This document shows positions 1 to 7,587 of a DNA stretch of 11,114 bases, in pieces. Below the pieces are notes generated by a model, which did not search any database, was not told where the DNA came from, and saw only the letters and a list, made by a program, of their open reading frames with translations. The stretch's first letter is position 1, and each line of letters begins with the position of its first letter. The stretch is taken from positions 1 through 11,114 of the forward strand of contig JAICQC010000118.1 of the NCBI GenBank assembly GCA_025938055.1, in the 5' to 3' direction. The translations under genes were made by a program, and so were the position numbers. The DNA comes from Anaerolineales bacterium. Its GTDB lineage: Bacteria; Chloroflexota; Anaerolineae; Anaerolineales; Villigracilaceae.

Positions 1-8
1 AACGCGCC

Positions 9-1412
9 ATGCCGAAAACTCTCTTTCAAAAAATCTGGGACTCGCATGTGGTCACAGAACAACCTGACTCTCCCACGGTCCTCTACATTGATCTTCACCT
101 CGTCCATGAAGTGACGTCACCACAGGCGTTTACGGGGTTGCGCGAGCGCGGGCTCAAAATCCGCCGCCCGGAAAAGACTCTCGCAACCATGGATCACTCG
201 ATTCCCACGACGCCGATCGGTGTTCCCATTGCCGACGCGTTAGCCGCCGCGCAGATAAAACAGATGGAAGTGAATGCTGCTGAATTCGGGATTACTCTCC
301 ACGGCATGGACAGCCCTCACCGCGGCATTGTCCATGTAATCGGTCCTGAACTCGGGCGGACCCAGCCCGGCATGACCATCGTCTGCGGAGACAGCCATAC
401 CGCCACGCATGGAGCCTTCGGCGCACTTGCCTTTGGGATCGGCACGTCTGAAGTGGAACACGTCCTGGCGACGCAATGTCTTCTGCAGAAGAAGCCGAAG
501 ACCTATGAAATTCGTGTCAATGGGAAGCTGCCAATTGGCGTTTCTGCCAAGGATATTATTCTTGCCCTGATCGCGAAGATCGGAGTCGGTGGCGGGACGG
601 GTCATGTCCTGGAATACACAGGCGAAGCGATCCGCGGACTCAACATGGAACAGCGCATGACCATCTGCAATATGTCCATCGAAGGCGGCGCGCGGGCAGG
701 CATGATCGCCCCCGATGATACAACGTTCGAATACCTGCACGGGCGCGAGTTCGCGCCAAAAGGCGAGGAATGGGACAAAGCCATCGCCAGGTGGAAGGCT
801 CTTCCCACAGACGAAGGCGCGAGCTATGATAAAGCGATTACGCTGGATGCGACTGAGCTTGAGCCAATGATTACATATGGCACAAATCCTGGCATGGGCA
901 TCAAGATCACTGGCCGAATACCAACAGCCGATGCGTTCAAGGATACATCGCAGCGCGCCGCGTTTGAAAAGGCGATGACCTATATGGGACTCCAGCCGGG
1001 ACAATCTCTGCTCGATCAAAAAGTGGATGTGGTCTTCATCGGTTCCTGCACCAACTCGCGCATTTCCGATCTGCGTCTTGCAGCTTCGATGCTTAAAGGT
1101 CGCAAGGTCGCAGATGGTTTGCGCGTCATGGTTGTACCCGGTTCTCAGGATGTAAAGAAACAGGCAGAGAACGAAGGCTTGGATCGAGTCTTCAAGGAAG
1201 CCGGCGCGGAATGGCGCGAAGCAGGCTGCAGCATGTGCATCGCAATGAATGGCGACCAATTGCAGCCCGGACAGTATGCTGTTTCGACCAGCAATCGCAA
1301 CTTTGAGGGCCGCCAGGGCAAAGGCGGACGGACCTTCCTCGCCTCCCCGTTGACTGCCGCCGCGACCGCCCTTACCGGCAAGGTCACTGATGTCCGCACC
1401 CTGTTGAGTTAA
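9..1412 (+). CDS. leuC: 3-isopropylmalate dehydratase large subunit
   Basis: Large [4Fe-4S] subunit of isopropylmalate isomerase. With LeuD it interconverts 2- and 3-isopropylmalate in leucine synthesis, and in this operon probably also citramalate and 3-methylmalate through citraconate. The 467-residue length matches the E. coli type (466). The three cluster cysteines are visible at C347 (SCTNSR) and at C407 and C410 (CSMC), the same numbering as in E. coli. The aconitase-type motif [13 protein letters not shown] lies around residues 126-138, and the C-terminal [10 protein letters not shown] motif is present. Only 8 bases precede the ATG, so the ribosome binding site and promoter lie outside the window; the start is accepted because [14 protein letters not shown] matches the usual LeuC N-terminus. 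The next gene begins 2 bp after the stop, so the two are almost certainly co-transcribed. No key residue is missing. Confidence 0.97.
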   Translation: MPKTLFQKIWDSHVVTEQPDSPTVLYIDLHLVHEVTSPQAFTGLRERGLKIRRPEKTLATMDHSIPTTPIGVPIADALAAAQIKQMEVNAAEFGITLHGMDSPHRGIVHVIGPELGRTQPGMTIVCGDSHTATHGAFGALAFGIGTSEVEHVLATQCLLQKKPKTYEIRVNGKLPIGVSAKDIILALIAKIGVGGGTGHVLEYTGEAIRGLNMEQRMTICNMSIEGGARAGMIAPDDTTFEYLHGREFAPKGEEWDKAIARWKALPTDEGASYDKAITLDATELEPMITYGTNPGMGIKITGRIPTADAFKDTSQRAAFEKAMTYMGLQPGQSLLDQKVDVVFIGSCTNSRISDLRLAASMLKGRKVADGLRVMVVPGSQDVKKQAENEGLDRVFKEAGAEWREAGCSMCIAMNGDQLQPGQYAVSTSNRNFEGRQGKGGRTFLASPLTAAATALTGKVTDVRTLLS

Positions 1413-1414
1413 TT

Positions 1415-2179
1415 ATGGTCACAGACGAAGTTTGGAAATTACCTGCAATTGTCGACCGGTTCCTTTCATATCGTGCCGCGATTCCCCTGGCTCAGGAACA
1501 GATCGGCGTGATGATGTCGATCCTCAAGTCGCGTGGACATCCTGTTGAAAAGTTCCTTGACCTGGGCTGTGGCGACGGGATACTCGGGGCAGCGATCCTG
1601 GGCGAATACCCCTCGAGCCGCGGCGTGCTGGTGGATTTCTCAGAACCAATGCTCGCCCAGGCGCGCGAGCAACTGAGGGATTTCGAAAGCCAGCTTGTTT
1701 TTGAGAATCTCGATTATGGGGACCGGACTTGGGTGGACGCGATTCAGCCTCATGCTCCGTTCGATGCAATTGTCTCAGGATATTCTATCCACCATCAGCC
1801 CGATATTCGCAAGCGCGAGATCTACGAAGAAATCTTTTCGTTGCTCGATCTCGGCGGATGGTTCGTCAATATTGAGCATGTCTCCTCGGAGGCACAGCTG
1901 AACATTGACTTGTTCGAGCACCACTATGTTTCCGCCCGTTATGCAATCGAGCAGCGCAACGGCGGCACTCGCACCCTTGCTCAGCTTGCGGAGGAATATA
2001 AGAACCGTCCTGATAAAGCCGCTAATATTCTGGCGCCCACCGAACTTCAATGTGCCTGGCTGCGAGAGATCGGATACGAAGAAGTGGATTGCTACTTCCG
2101 CATCTTTGAACTTGCTGTTTTTGCAGGACGCAAGCCTAATCCAAAACACTTGCACAGCACGCAAGTGCAGGTGCCGTAA
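1415..2179 (+). CDS. class I SAM-dependent methyltransferase
   Basis: A 254-residue Rossmann-fold methyltransferase of unknown substrate. Motif I is DLGCGDG (D49-G55, with the glycine-rich loop at 51-55). The acidic residue that ends strand 2 is D74 in VDFSEPM and should hold the SAM ribose. The later motifs FDAIVSGYSIHH (about 111-122) and a LLDLGGW turn (about 138-144) fit the Methyltransf_12/25 families. No signal peptide or membrane segment is seen, so it is cytosolic. The ATG lies 2 bp after the leuC stop with only a weak Shine-Dalgarno, which suggests translational coupling. It sits between leuC and leuD, whose products form one enzyme, so a role linked to leucine or citramalate intermediates is possible. 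Yeast Tmt1, for example, methylates 3-isopropylmalate and trans-aconitate. This link is inference from position only; RNA, protein or small-molecule substrates are equally open. Confidence 0.87.
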   Translation: MVTDEVWKLPAIVDRFLSYRAAIPLAQEQIGVMMSILKSRGHPVEKFLDLGCGDGILGAAILGEYPSSRGVLVDFSEPMLAQAREQLRDFESQLVFENLDYGDRTWVDAIQPHAPFDAIVSGYSIHHQPDIRKREIYEEIFSLLDLGGWFVNIEHVSSEAQLNIDLFEHHYVSARYAIEQRNGGTRTLAQLAEEYKNRPDKAANILAPTELQCAWLREIGYEEVDCYFRIFELAVFAGRKPNPKHLHSTQVQVP

Positions 2180-2196
2180 ATCAACAATCGTAAATC
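2175..2196 (+). repeat. short direct repeat CGTAAATC x2 at the methyltransferase/leuD junction
   Basis: The octamer CGTAAATC occurs at 2175-2182, overlapping the methyltransferase stop codon, and again at 2189-2196, a 14 bp period. It fills most of the 29 bp gap before leuD. The leuD ribosome binding site is weak: only GGAA at 2197-2200 precedes the ATG at 2209. The repeat may be replication slippage; no function is evident. Confidence 0.4.
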
Positions 2197-2208
2197 GGAA
2201 CTCACCTT

Positions 2209-2790
2209 ATGGCTCAATTCACAACACTTACCTCCCGTGCCGTTCCTCTTCCTGCGAACGACATTGATACCGATCAAATTATCCCTGCACGTTTTTTGAA
2301 AGCCACCGACAAAAATGGCATGGGCGATCACCTCTTTGCAGACTGGCGCTATAACTCAGATGGCACGCCCAAATCAGATTTTATCTTGAACAAAAGCGAG
2401 TGGCAGGGCGCGCATATTTTGTTGGCAGGCGACAACTTCGGCTGCGGCTCCAGCCGTGAACATGCGCCCTGGGCGCTGACCGCCTACGGATTCCGCGCCG
2501 TGATCTCCACCTCGTTTGCAGATATTTTCCGCAACAACTCGCTCAAGAACGGGCTCATCCCAATCATTGTGGATGAAGAGACACACAGGATGTTGTTCGA
2601 TCTTGTGGAAGAAGTGCCAAACGCCGAATTCACGATGGACCTGGAATCGCAAACACTCTCCTTTCCGAATGGCTCCGTCAACTTTCCGATCGACCCGTTC
2701 AACAAGGCTTGTTTGCTGAATGGCGTAGACGAGCTTGGGTACATCATGACTTTCGAAAAAGAGATCGCTGCGTTTGAAGAAAGGATGTAA
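2209..2790 (+). CDS. leuD: 3-isopropylmalate dehydratase small subunit
   Basis: Swivel-domain subunit of isopropylmalate isomerase, partner of LeuC. It has 193 residues, close to the E. coli length (201), so it is the long bacterial type rather than the short archaeal type. Diagnostic motifs are NDIDTDQIIPARFLK at residues 17-31 and GDNFGCGSSREHA at 74-86, which carry the substrate-recognition loop and the conserved serine-arginine segment. LeuCD supplies the isomerisation step for leucine and, given cimA immediately downstream, probably for the citramalate route to isoleucine. It is separated from leuC by a methyltransferase gene, whereas leuC and leuD are more often adjacent. The start at 2209 gives the expected N-terminus. 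Confidence 0.96.
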   Translation: MAQFTTLTSRAVPLPANDIDTDQIIPARFLKATDKNGMGDHLFADWRYNSDGTPKSDFILNKSEWQGAHILLAGDNFGCGSSREHAPWALTAYGFRAVISTSFADIFRNNSLKNGLIPIIVDEETHRMLFDLVEEVPNAEFTMDLESQTLSFPNGSVNFPIDPFNKACLLNGVDELGYIMTFEKEIAAFEERM

Positions 2791-2797
2791 TTCGTAG

Positions 2798-2812
2798 TTG
2801 ATAATTTATCAA
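2798..2812. repeat. perfect 7+1+7 palindrome between leuD and cimA
   Basis: TTGATAA at 2798-2804 and TTATCAA at 2806-2812 form a perfect inverted repeat around one central T in the 46 bp leuD-cimA gap. It is AT-rich in an otherwise balanced region. It could be a small operator or an RNA hairpin, or chance in AT-rich spacer. TTGATA also resembles a -35 box, but only a poor -10 (TTAAAA at 2821) lies 17 bp on, so an internal promoter is weakly supported. Confidence 0.45.
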
Positions 2813-2836
2813 TTATGAGTTTAAAAGGGCACCAAC

Positions 2837-4399
2837 ATGGATTTACCCCTTATACAGATTTACGATACCACCCTGCGCGACGGGACTCAATCCGAAGGCT
2901 TCACTCTCTCAGGTAATGACAAGATTCGCATCGCGCAGAAGCTGGATGACCTGGGTGTAGCCTTCATCGAGGGCGGCTGGCCCGGGTCCAACCCCAAGGA
3001 TGTGGAGTTCTTCGAGCGTGCTCGCGATATGCAATGGAACCACGCACTGATCGCCGCGTTCGGCTCCACCTGCCGTGTCAAGGGAGGACCTGAGGATGAC
3101 GCCAACATCAAGGCGCTGATCGATTCGCATACACCCGTCTGCACGATCTTTGGCAAAACGTGGACACTACACGTCAAGGAAGTTTTGCTCACCACGTTGG
3201 AAGACAACCTGCGCATCATCGAGCAATCCGTTGCATACCTCAAAGCCAATGGAAAGCGCGTCATCTATGATGCCGAACATTTCTTCGATGGCTACAAGGC
3301 GGATTCTGCCTATGCACTCGAAACCCTGCGCGCGGCAATCCGTGGCGGCGCGGAGACGGTCGTCCTGTGCGACACCAATGGTGGGACGTTGCCGTGGGAT
3401 CTGGAGCAGATCATTCGAGAGGTGAAGCCTGCCCTTGCCCATCCATTCGGCATCCATACTCACAATGATTCAGAATGTGCTGTGGTCAATTCGTTGACCG
3501 CCGTCCGCGAGGGGGCAATTCAAGTGCAGGGAACCATCAACGGAGTCGGCGAACGGTGTGGCAATGCAAATCTCGTTTCCATCATGGCGGACCTTGAACT
3601 CAAGATGGGCTATCCATGTTTGCCGGAGGGGAAGATCAATTGTCTCTATGAGCTTTCGCATTTCGTGGCAGAAGTGGCGAATATCACACCTGACGAACAT
3701 TTACCCTTTGTTGGTAAATCGGCGTTCGCGCATAAAGGTGGAGTCCACGTGGCGGCGATGCGCCGCAGCGCGAAATCCTACCAGCATATCGAACCTGAAC
3801 TGGTTGGCAACAAGATGCGCGTGGTCGTTTCCGATCTTTCAGGTCGAGGGAACTTATTAAGTAAAGCAGAGGAGCATGGGGTGGAAGTGGAAGGCGAGGA
3901 AGTTCTACCGGTTCTCAATGACATCAAGGAACTCGAAGCGCGCGGCTTTGCCTTTGAGGCTGCCGAAGCCTCAGTCGCCATGATGTTGAAGCGCCAGGAA
4001 TATGGATACAAACCTCCCTTCGAACTTGTGGATTTTCTTGTGAATGTAGAGCACCGTCAGGGACGCGGTATCTTCGCTGAGGCAATGGTCAAGGTGCGCG
4101 TGCAGGGCGAACTGCTGCATACAGCGGCAGAGGGCAACGGTCCAGTCAACGCGCTGGACAATGCGCTGCGTAAGGCACTGCTGGGCTATTATCCTCAGAT
4201 CGCGGATTTTCACCTGTCCGATTACAAGGTCCGCATCCTGGATTCAGATCATGGGACGGAAGCGATTACACGCGTTCTGATCGACACACGTAACAACACG
4301 AGCCGCTGGAGCACCGTGGGTGCGAGCACGAATATCATCGAAGCCAGTTGGCGCGCGCTTGCCGATTCGGTAGAATATGGCTTGATGGTGGCGCATTAG
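2837..4399 (+). CDS. cimA: (R)-citramalate synthase
   Basis: Condenses pyruvate and acetyl-CoA to (R)-citramalate, the first step of threonine-independent isoleucine synthesis. The 520-residue length fits the long CimA family. The N-terminal TIM barrel of the HMGL-like/DRE family shows DTTLRDGTQ at residues 10-18 (catalytic R14 and metal ligand D15), HTHND at 207-211 (metal ligands H207 and H209) and GVGERCGNANL at 236-246. The segment IEGGWPGSNPKD near residues 44-55 is typical of CimA rather than LeuA or homocitrate synthase. The C-terminal part, from about residue 395, is a LeuA-dimer-type allosteric domain, so feedback control (isoleucine would be expected) is likely. A clear ribosome binding site, AAAAGGG at 2823-2829, lies 7 bp before the ATG. 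The neighbours leuCD and leuB supply the following steps. 2-Isopropylmalate synthase is the main alternative, but length and motifs favour CimA. Confidence 0.93.
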   Translation: MDLPLIQIYDTTLRDGTQSEGFTLSGNDKIRIAQKLDDLGVAFIEGGWPGSNPKDVEFFERARDMQWNHALIAAFGSTCRVKGGPEDDANIKALIDSHTPVCTIFGKTWTLHVKEVLLTTLEDNLRIIEQSVAYLKANGKRVIYDAEHFFDGYKADSAYALETLRAAIRGGAETVVLCDTNGGTLPWDLEQIIREVKPALAHPFGIHTHNDSECAVVNSLTAVREGAIQVQGTINGVGERCGNANLVSIMADLELKMGYPCLPEGKINCLYELSHFVAEVANITPDEHLPFVGKSAFAHKGGVHVAAMRRSAKSYQHIEPELVGNKMRVVVSDLSGRGNLLSKAEEHGVEVEGEEVLPVLNDIKELEARGFAFEAAEASVAMMLKRQEYGYKPPFELVDFLVNVEHRQGRGIFAEAMVKVRVQGELLHTAAEGNGPVNALDNALRKALLGYYPQIADFHLSDYKVRILDSDHGTEAITRVLIDTRNNTSRWSTVGASTNIIEASWRALADSVEYGLMVAH

Positions 4400-4406
4400 T
4401 TGTTCC

Positions 4407-4491
4407 GTCCTGAGCAGAGCGCAACGTAGTCGAAGGACAGTCTGATTAGTATCAATGGTCTGCATGAAACGCGCGCTTCGACTGCGCTCAG
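4407..4491. repeat. pair of inverted CTGAG...GTCGAAG repeat units between cimA and leuB
   Basis: The 110 bp gap (4400-4509) holds two related units in opposite orientation. Unit 1 (4407-4438) runs from GTCCTGAG to AGTCGAAGGAC and has self-complementary ends (GTCCT/AGGAC). Unit 2 (4476-4491) is CTTCGACTGCGCTCAG. CGTAGTCGAAG (4425-4435) pairs with CTTCGACTGCG (4476-4486), with one G-U in RNA, and CTGAG (4410-4414) pairs with CTCAG (4487-4491) across a 10-base bulge. The mRNA could therefore fold into a long stem with a loop of about 40 bases. No T-tract follows, so it is not a terminator. Related palindromes recur in intergenic regions of many bacterial genomes as REP-like elements; that this one is multi-copy here is inference. 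Confidence 0.65.
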
Positions 4492-4509
4492 TACGAAGAA
4501 AGAATCTTT

Positions 4510-5568
4510 ATGAACTTCAACATCACCCTCTTACCTGGCGATGGTATCGGACCCGAAGTGGTCTCCGAAGCCGTGCGCATGCTGGATGTGATCGCCCATA
4601 ATTGCGGTCACACCTTCCATTACACGGAACGACTGATAGGCGGGTGCTCCATCGATCAATATGGCACGTCGCTTACCGGTGAAACCCTTGCAGACTGCCA
4701 ATCTGCAGACGCGGTGCTGCTGGGTGCGGTCGGCGGACCGAAATGGGATGACCCGAACGCCAAAGATCGCCCGGAACGTGGCTTGCTCGCCCTGCGCAAG
4801 GGACTCGGTGTGTTCGCCAATCTCCGGCCCGTGAAAGTGCATTCTGCACTGATGGATGCTTCGCCTCTCAAGCCGGAGAAGCTCAGGGATGTGGATATTC
4901 TCGTGCTGCGCGAACTGACAGGCGGTTTGTATTTCGGTCAGCCCAAAATGCGCGAGATGAAGGATGGTTGTGAACGAGCAGTGGATACGCTTGAATATTA
5001 CGACTATGAGATCAGACGCATCATGGACCTGGCGTTCCAACTGGCGAAAGGAAGAAAGAAAAAGGTTACCTCTGTGGATAAGGCGAATGTGCTTGAATCC
5101 TCGCGCCTGTGGAGACAGATCGCCATACAAACCGGGAAAGAACACCCTGATGTTACACTGGAGCATCAGCTCGTGGACAGCGCCGCAATGAAACTGATTA
5201 CGGATCCAGCGTCGATGGATGTGGTCGTCACCGAGAACATGTTTGGTGATATCCTCACGGATGAGGCATCTGTGCTGGCAGGGTCACTGGGGATACTGCC
5301 CTCTGCCAGTTTATCGGAGACAGGCGCCGGGTTATACGAGCCGATCCATGGGTCCGCGCCGGATATCGCAGCGAAGGGAATCGCCAACCCGGTGGGAACG
5401 ATCCTGTCTGCTGCGTTGATGCTGCGCTATTCTCTCAAGCTGGAAGACGAAGCCGCAATGATCGAGCGCGCGGTGGATGACACAATCACAGACGGAGCAC
5501 GCACAGCGGATCTCGGCGGCACGTTGACGACCCGTCAGATGACGGATGAAATCATCAAACACTTATAA
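4510..5568 (+). CDS. leuB: 3-isopropylmalate dehydrogenase
   Basis: NAD- and Mg/Mn-dependent oxidative decarboxylase. It converts 3-isopropylmalate to 2-oxoisocaproate (leucine) and, in a citramalate pathway, 3-methylmalate to 2-oxobutyrate (isoleucine). The 352-residue length is normal. The start [12 protein letters not shown] is the family N-terminus. R134-E135 in [10 protein letters not shown] is the LeuB-specific substrate loop. K191 in VDKANV is the catalytic lysine. D223, D247 and D251 (LVDSAAMKL and [12 protein letters not shown]) are the metal and substrate carboxylates. The C-terminal [15 protein letters not shown] segment forms the NAD site. It follows the repeat-filled spacer after cimA; only a purine stretch (GAAGAAAGAA, 4495-4504) precedes the ATG as a ribosome binding site. 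The ilvE start lies 11 bp after its stop. Confidence 0.97.
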   Translation: MNFNITLLPGDGIGPEVVSEAVRMLDVIAHNCGHTFHYTERLIGGCSIDQYGTSLTGETLADCQSADAVLLGAVGGPKWDDPNAKDRPERGLLALRKGLGVFANLRPVKVHSALMDASPLKPEKLRDVDILVLRELTGGLYFGQPKMREMKDGCERAVDTLEYYDYEIRRIMDLAFQLAKGRKKKVTSVDKANVLESSRLWRQIAIQTGKEHPDVTLEHQLVDSAAMKLITDPASMDVVVTENMFGDILTDEASVLAGSLGILPSASLSETGAGLYEPIHGSAPDIAAKGIANPVGTILSAALMLRYSLKLEDEAAMIERAVDDTITDGARTADLGGTLTTRQMTDEIIKHL

Positions 5569-5572
5569 GGAG
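5567..5572 (+). promoter_or_regulatory. strong ribosome binding site of ilvE
   Basis: AAGGAG overlaps the leuB stop codon (TAA at 5566-5568) and lies 7 bp before the ATG at 5580. It is the best Shine-Dalgarno in the operon. It supports the start at 5580 over the in-frame ATG at 5586 and ties ilvE translation to the end of leuB. Confidence 0.8.
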
Positions 5573-5579
5573 AGAGAGC

Positions 5580-6515
5580 ATGGGCATGGAATCCAAATTC
5601 ATCTGGATGGACGGCGACCTGGTGGACTTCGAAAGAGCCACGGTTCACATCCTCAACCCCGCGATGCATTATGGTGCAGCGGTCTTTGAAGGGATACGGG
5701 CATACAACACCGCCAAAGGACCGGCAGTCTTCCGCTTGCAGGAACATGCTGAACGCCTGCTTGCTTCCGCGCATGTGTTTGGTATACGTGACTTCCCCTT
5801 CAGTGCGGAGGATATCGTGAAGGCTGTTAAGGAGACCGTGCAGGCAAACGGATTTACTGATTGCTACATCCGCCCGCTGCTGTATCTAAAAGGCGGCGCG
5901 TGGAATCTGAATGTCGATGCGGGCCAACCCGCGCTTGCCATTGCCGTCTGGCAGTGGAGCAATTATCTTGGCGAAGAAGCGCTGGCAAAAGGGATCCGGG
6001 CGAACATCTCCTCCTATACGCGCCATCACCCGAATGTGAGCATGACCAAGGCGAAGATTGCCGGAAATTATGTGAACAGCTTCCTTGCCAAGACCGAATC
6101 AGAACGCCTCGGCTTCCAGGAAGCGATCATGCTCGACCCGCAGGGCTATGTTGCCGAATGTACGGGGGAGAACCTGTTCGTGGTGCGCCGCAGGAAGGTC
6201 ATTACCCCGTCGACCGCGCCGGTGCTGGAAGGCATCACGCGTCACACGATATTCACAATTGCAAAGGATCTGGGGTACGATGTCCTGGAGCAGCCGATCT
6301 CCCGTGACCAGTTGTACATTGCCGATGAAGTCTTTGTGTGCGGAACTGCCGCGGAGTGCATCGGCTTGAGCGAGATTGACTTCCGTACGATCGGCGATGG
6401 CAAGACAGGTCCGATCACGCGCTCTATCCAAAATGTGTACCACGACCTCATCCGCGGTAAGGTGGAAAAGTATGAAGACTGGTGCGATTACGTGGAAGAA
6501 AAGGTCAAGGTCTGA
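5580..6515 (+). CDS. ilvE: branched-chain amino acid aminotransferase (class IV, PLP)
   Basis: Transfers the amino group between glutamate and the 2-oxo acids of valine, leucine and isoleucine, the last step of the pathway that this operon serves. It is 311 residues long, as in E. coli IlvE (309). The fold-type IV features are present: HYGAAVFEGIR at residues 30-40, the predicted PLP lysine K159 in MTKAKIAGNY, and the AECTGENLF phosphate-binding segment at 192-200. VFVCGTAAE near the C-terminus is the typical BCAT loop. IlvE is favoured over D-amino acid transaminase or aminodeoxychorismate lyase by the YGAAVFEGIR and GTAAE motifs and by the operon. It is the last gene before a strong terminator. 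Confidence 0.95.
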   Translation: MGMESKFIWMDGDLVDFERATVHILNPAMHYGAAVFEGIRAYNTAKGPAVFRLQEHAERLLASAHVFGIRDFPFSAEDIVKAVKETVQANGFTDCYIRPLLYLKGGAWNLNVDAGQPALAIAVWQWSNYLGEEALAKGIRANISSYTRHHPNVSMTKAKIAGNYVNSFLAKTESERLGFQEAIMLDPQGYVAECTGENLFVVRRRKVITPSTAPVLEGITRHTIFTIAKDLGYDVLEQPISRDQLYIADEVFVCGTAAECIGLSEIDFRTIGDGKTGPITRSIQNVYHDLIRGKVEKYEDWCDYVEEKVKV

Positions 6516-6548
6516 TGTTTTGGAAGGTGTGCCAGAACCGTTGCCATC

Positions 6549-6585
6549 AAAAGGCGAGTCATGCGAGGCTCGCCTTTTCATTTTC
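6549..6585 (+). terminator. intrinsic terminator of the leu/cim/ilv operon
   Basis: AAAAGGCGAG (6549-6558) and CTCGCCTTTT (6569-6578) form a perfect 10 bp stem with a 10-base loop, followed by CATTTT. It lies 33 bp after the ilvE stop. The A-tract on the left arm means it could also act on transcripts from the opposite strand. Confidence 0.9.
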
Positions 6586-6763
6586 TAAGGAGTTTGTCTG
6601 TCTGGCGAGGGCTTGGTCAGCCATACGCTGAGGAGCCCGACGGCATAACCGGTCACAGAGAGTGCGTACAGGCAGCGCGCCCCGAAGGCGTCAGAAGTAT
6701 ATCACTCACGACTGTGTCCAATAATGTATCGGAATTTGTATCCGGGAGGTATATCCCTGTATA
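6586..6763. other. intergenic region without a supported gene
   Basis: Between the operon terminator and the next promoter I find no convincing gene. On the minus strand, 6585-6701 reads as a short open frame ending TAG at 6587-6585, with a hydrophobic stretch (LYALSVTGYAVGLLSVWL) followed by a polar tail. It looks like the last residues of a membrane protein, but there is a stop codon just upstream and no plausible start, so it may be a relic or chance. Near 6744-6757, GGGA...TCCC flanks GGTATA, a small imperfect dyad upstream of the promoter. Confidence 0.4.
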
Positions 6764-6792
6764 TTGACCTGCCAATTTGCTTCCCCTAAGAT
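6764..6792 (+). promoter_or_regulatory. sigma70-type promoter for the acidic protein gene
   Basis: TTGACC (6764-6769, 5 of 6 consensus) and TAAGAT (6787-6792, 4 of 6) are separated by exactly 17 bp. Transcription would start near 6799 and give a short leader of about 30 bases carrying AAAAGGAG (6813-6820), 9 bp before the ATG at 6830. The position after a strong terminator makes it likely that the downstream genes are an independent unit. Confidence 0.65.
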
Positions 6793-6829
6793 TGCGATAC
6801 GAATGCCGGAATAAAAGGAGAATGGACGA

Positions 6830-7561
6830 ATGCCTAAGAAAAAGAAGCACATTGAAAAAGAGGAAGCAGAGGAGATCGAACAAACCATCGATTCATATAC
6901 CGGGGAATTGGAGCCGGTAGCGGAAGATGCCGATCAATTTATTGAAGTTGTGCCCGAGGAGACGGATGACCGCAATGGGCAAAATTACCTGCTGAACGAG
7001 GAAACCAGCATGGATTCCTATGCCGCAGATGCGGATGCCGACGCTGTCGCCGAACAGTCTGCTCTCTACACGGACGATGAAGCTATCGAAGATGATTTTG
7101 CCGATCGGCAAAAACTTGCCGCGGCGGGACGGGACATTATGCAGGAGGAGTTGGAGGAGCATAACTCGCTCTCACCAGAGATTTCCGGCGGCGATTTGGA
7201 CGCCTCCTGGCAAACCGCCAATCAGGCGGGTGAGGAAACAGTGGGCGGCAGTGTGTCCACGCCCGATCAGGATGTCGTCGATGAGCTGGGAAAGGCGGCG
7301 GGTCTGACCTATGCAGATGACGAGCCCCTCAACTCTGGGGAAAAGGTCCTGGACCGCGACCGCGATCGCTGGGAACTGAACCCTGCCTCTGCCCAGGATC
7401 AGGACGAAGAATCGGAAGTTGAAGAGGAGGACGAAGACGAGGAATTGGATGAACTGGAGGAGCTTGACGAGCTCGATGAAGAAGAGGACGAGGATCTCGA
7501 GGAAGATCTAGAAGATGATGAATTCATCGATGGCGAACTTGAAGAAGATGAGGATGTATAA
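6830..7561 (+). CDS. highly acidic DUF6335-like protein
   Basis: A 243-residue cytosolic protein with no signal peptide or membrane segment. It begins with a short basic patch (MPKKKKH) followed by a long acidic, probably disordered region. Residues 115-187 form the only conserved-looking part: SGGDLDASW (119-127), then ETVGGSVSTPDQDVVDELG, and RDRWELNPAS (178-187). This resembles the DUF6335 family as I remember it from cyanobacteria and other bacteria; the assignment is from memory. No catalytic motif is visible. The tail (190-243) has 40 acidic residues out of 54, with Leu spaced every three residues in LDELEELDEL. The ribosome binding site AAAAGGAG supports the 6830 start; an out-of-frame ATG at 6822 is closer but opens a short frame. 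The next gene starts 26 bp downstream with its own strong ribosome binding site. The function is unknown; a stress-related role is speculation. Confidence 0.8.
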   Translation: MPKKKKHIEKEEAEEIEQTIDSYTGELEPVAEDADQFIEVVPEETDDRNGQNYLLNEETSMDSYAADADADAVAEQSALYTDDEAIEDDFADRQKLAAAGRDIMQEELEEHNSLSPEISGGDLDASWQTANQAGEETVGGSVSTPDQDVVDELGKAAGLTYADDEPLNSGEKVLDRDRDRWELNPASAQDQDEESEVEEEDEDEELDELEELDELDEEEDEDLEEDLEDDEFIDGELEEDEDV

Positions 7562-7587
7562 AAATCTTGAGGTCATAAGGAGTTGCC

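Noticed and set aside
240..1259. 339-codon open frame on the minus strand inside leuC
   Set aside because: It is fully antisense to a well conserved leuC, has a Cys/His-rich unstructured composition, and shows no recognisable motif. It is a shadow of leuC codon usage.
4531..5166. 211-codon minus-strand frame inside leuB
   Set aside because: It is antisense to conserved leuB motifs and has no domain-like sequence.
6561..6767. 68-codon plus-strand frame across the ilvE terminator
   Set aside because: It starts within the loop of the terminator, has no ribosome binding site and no protein-like features.
6822..6824. ATG at 6822 as the start of the acidic protein
   Set aside because: It is out of frame with the long coding region; the 6830 ATG has proper spacing to AAAAGGAG.
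6653..6883. 76-codon minus-strand frame with Phe/Leu-rich sequence opposite the acidic gene start
   Set aside because: The hydrophobic sequence is simply the complement of the Lys/Glu-rich 5' end of the acidic gene.
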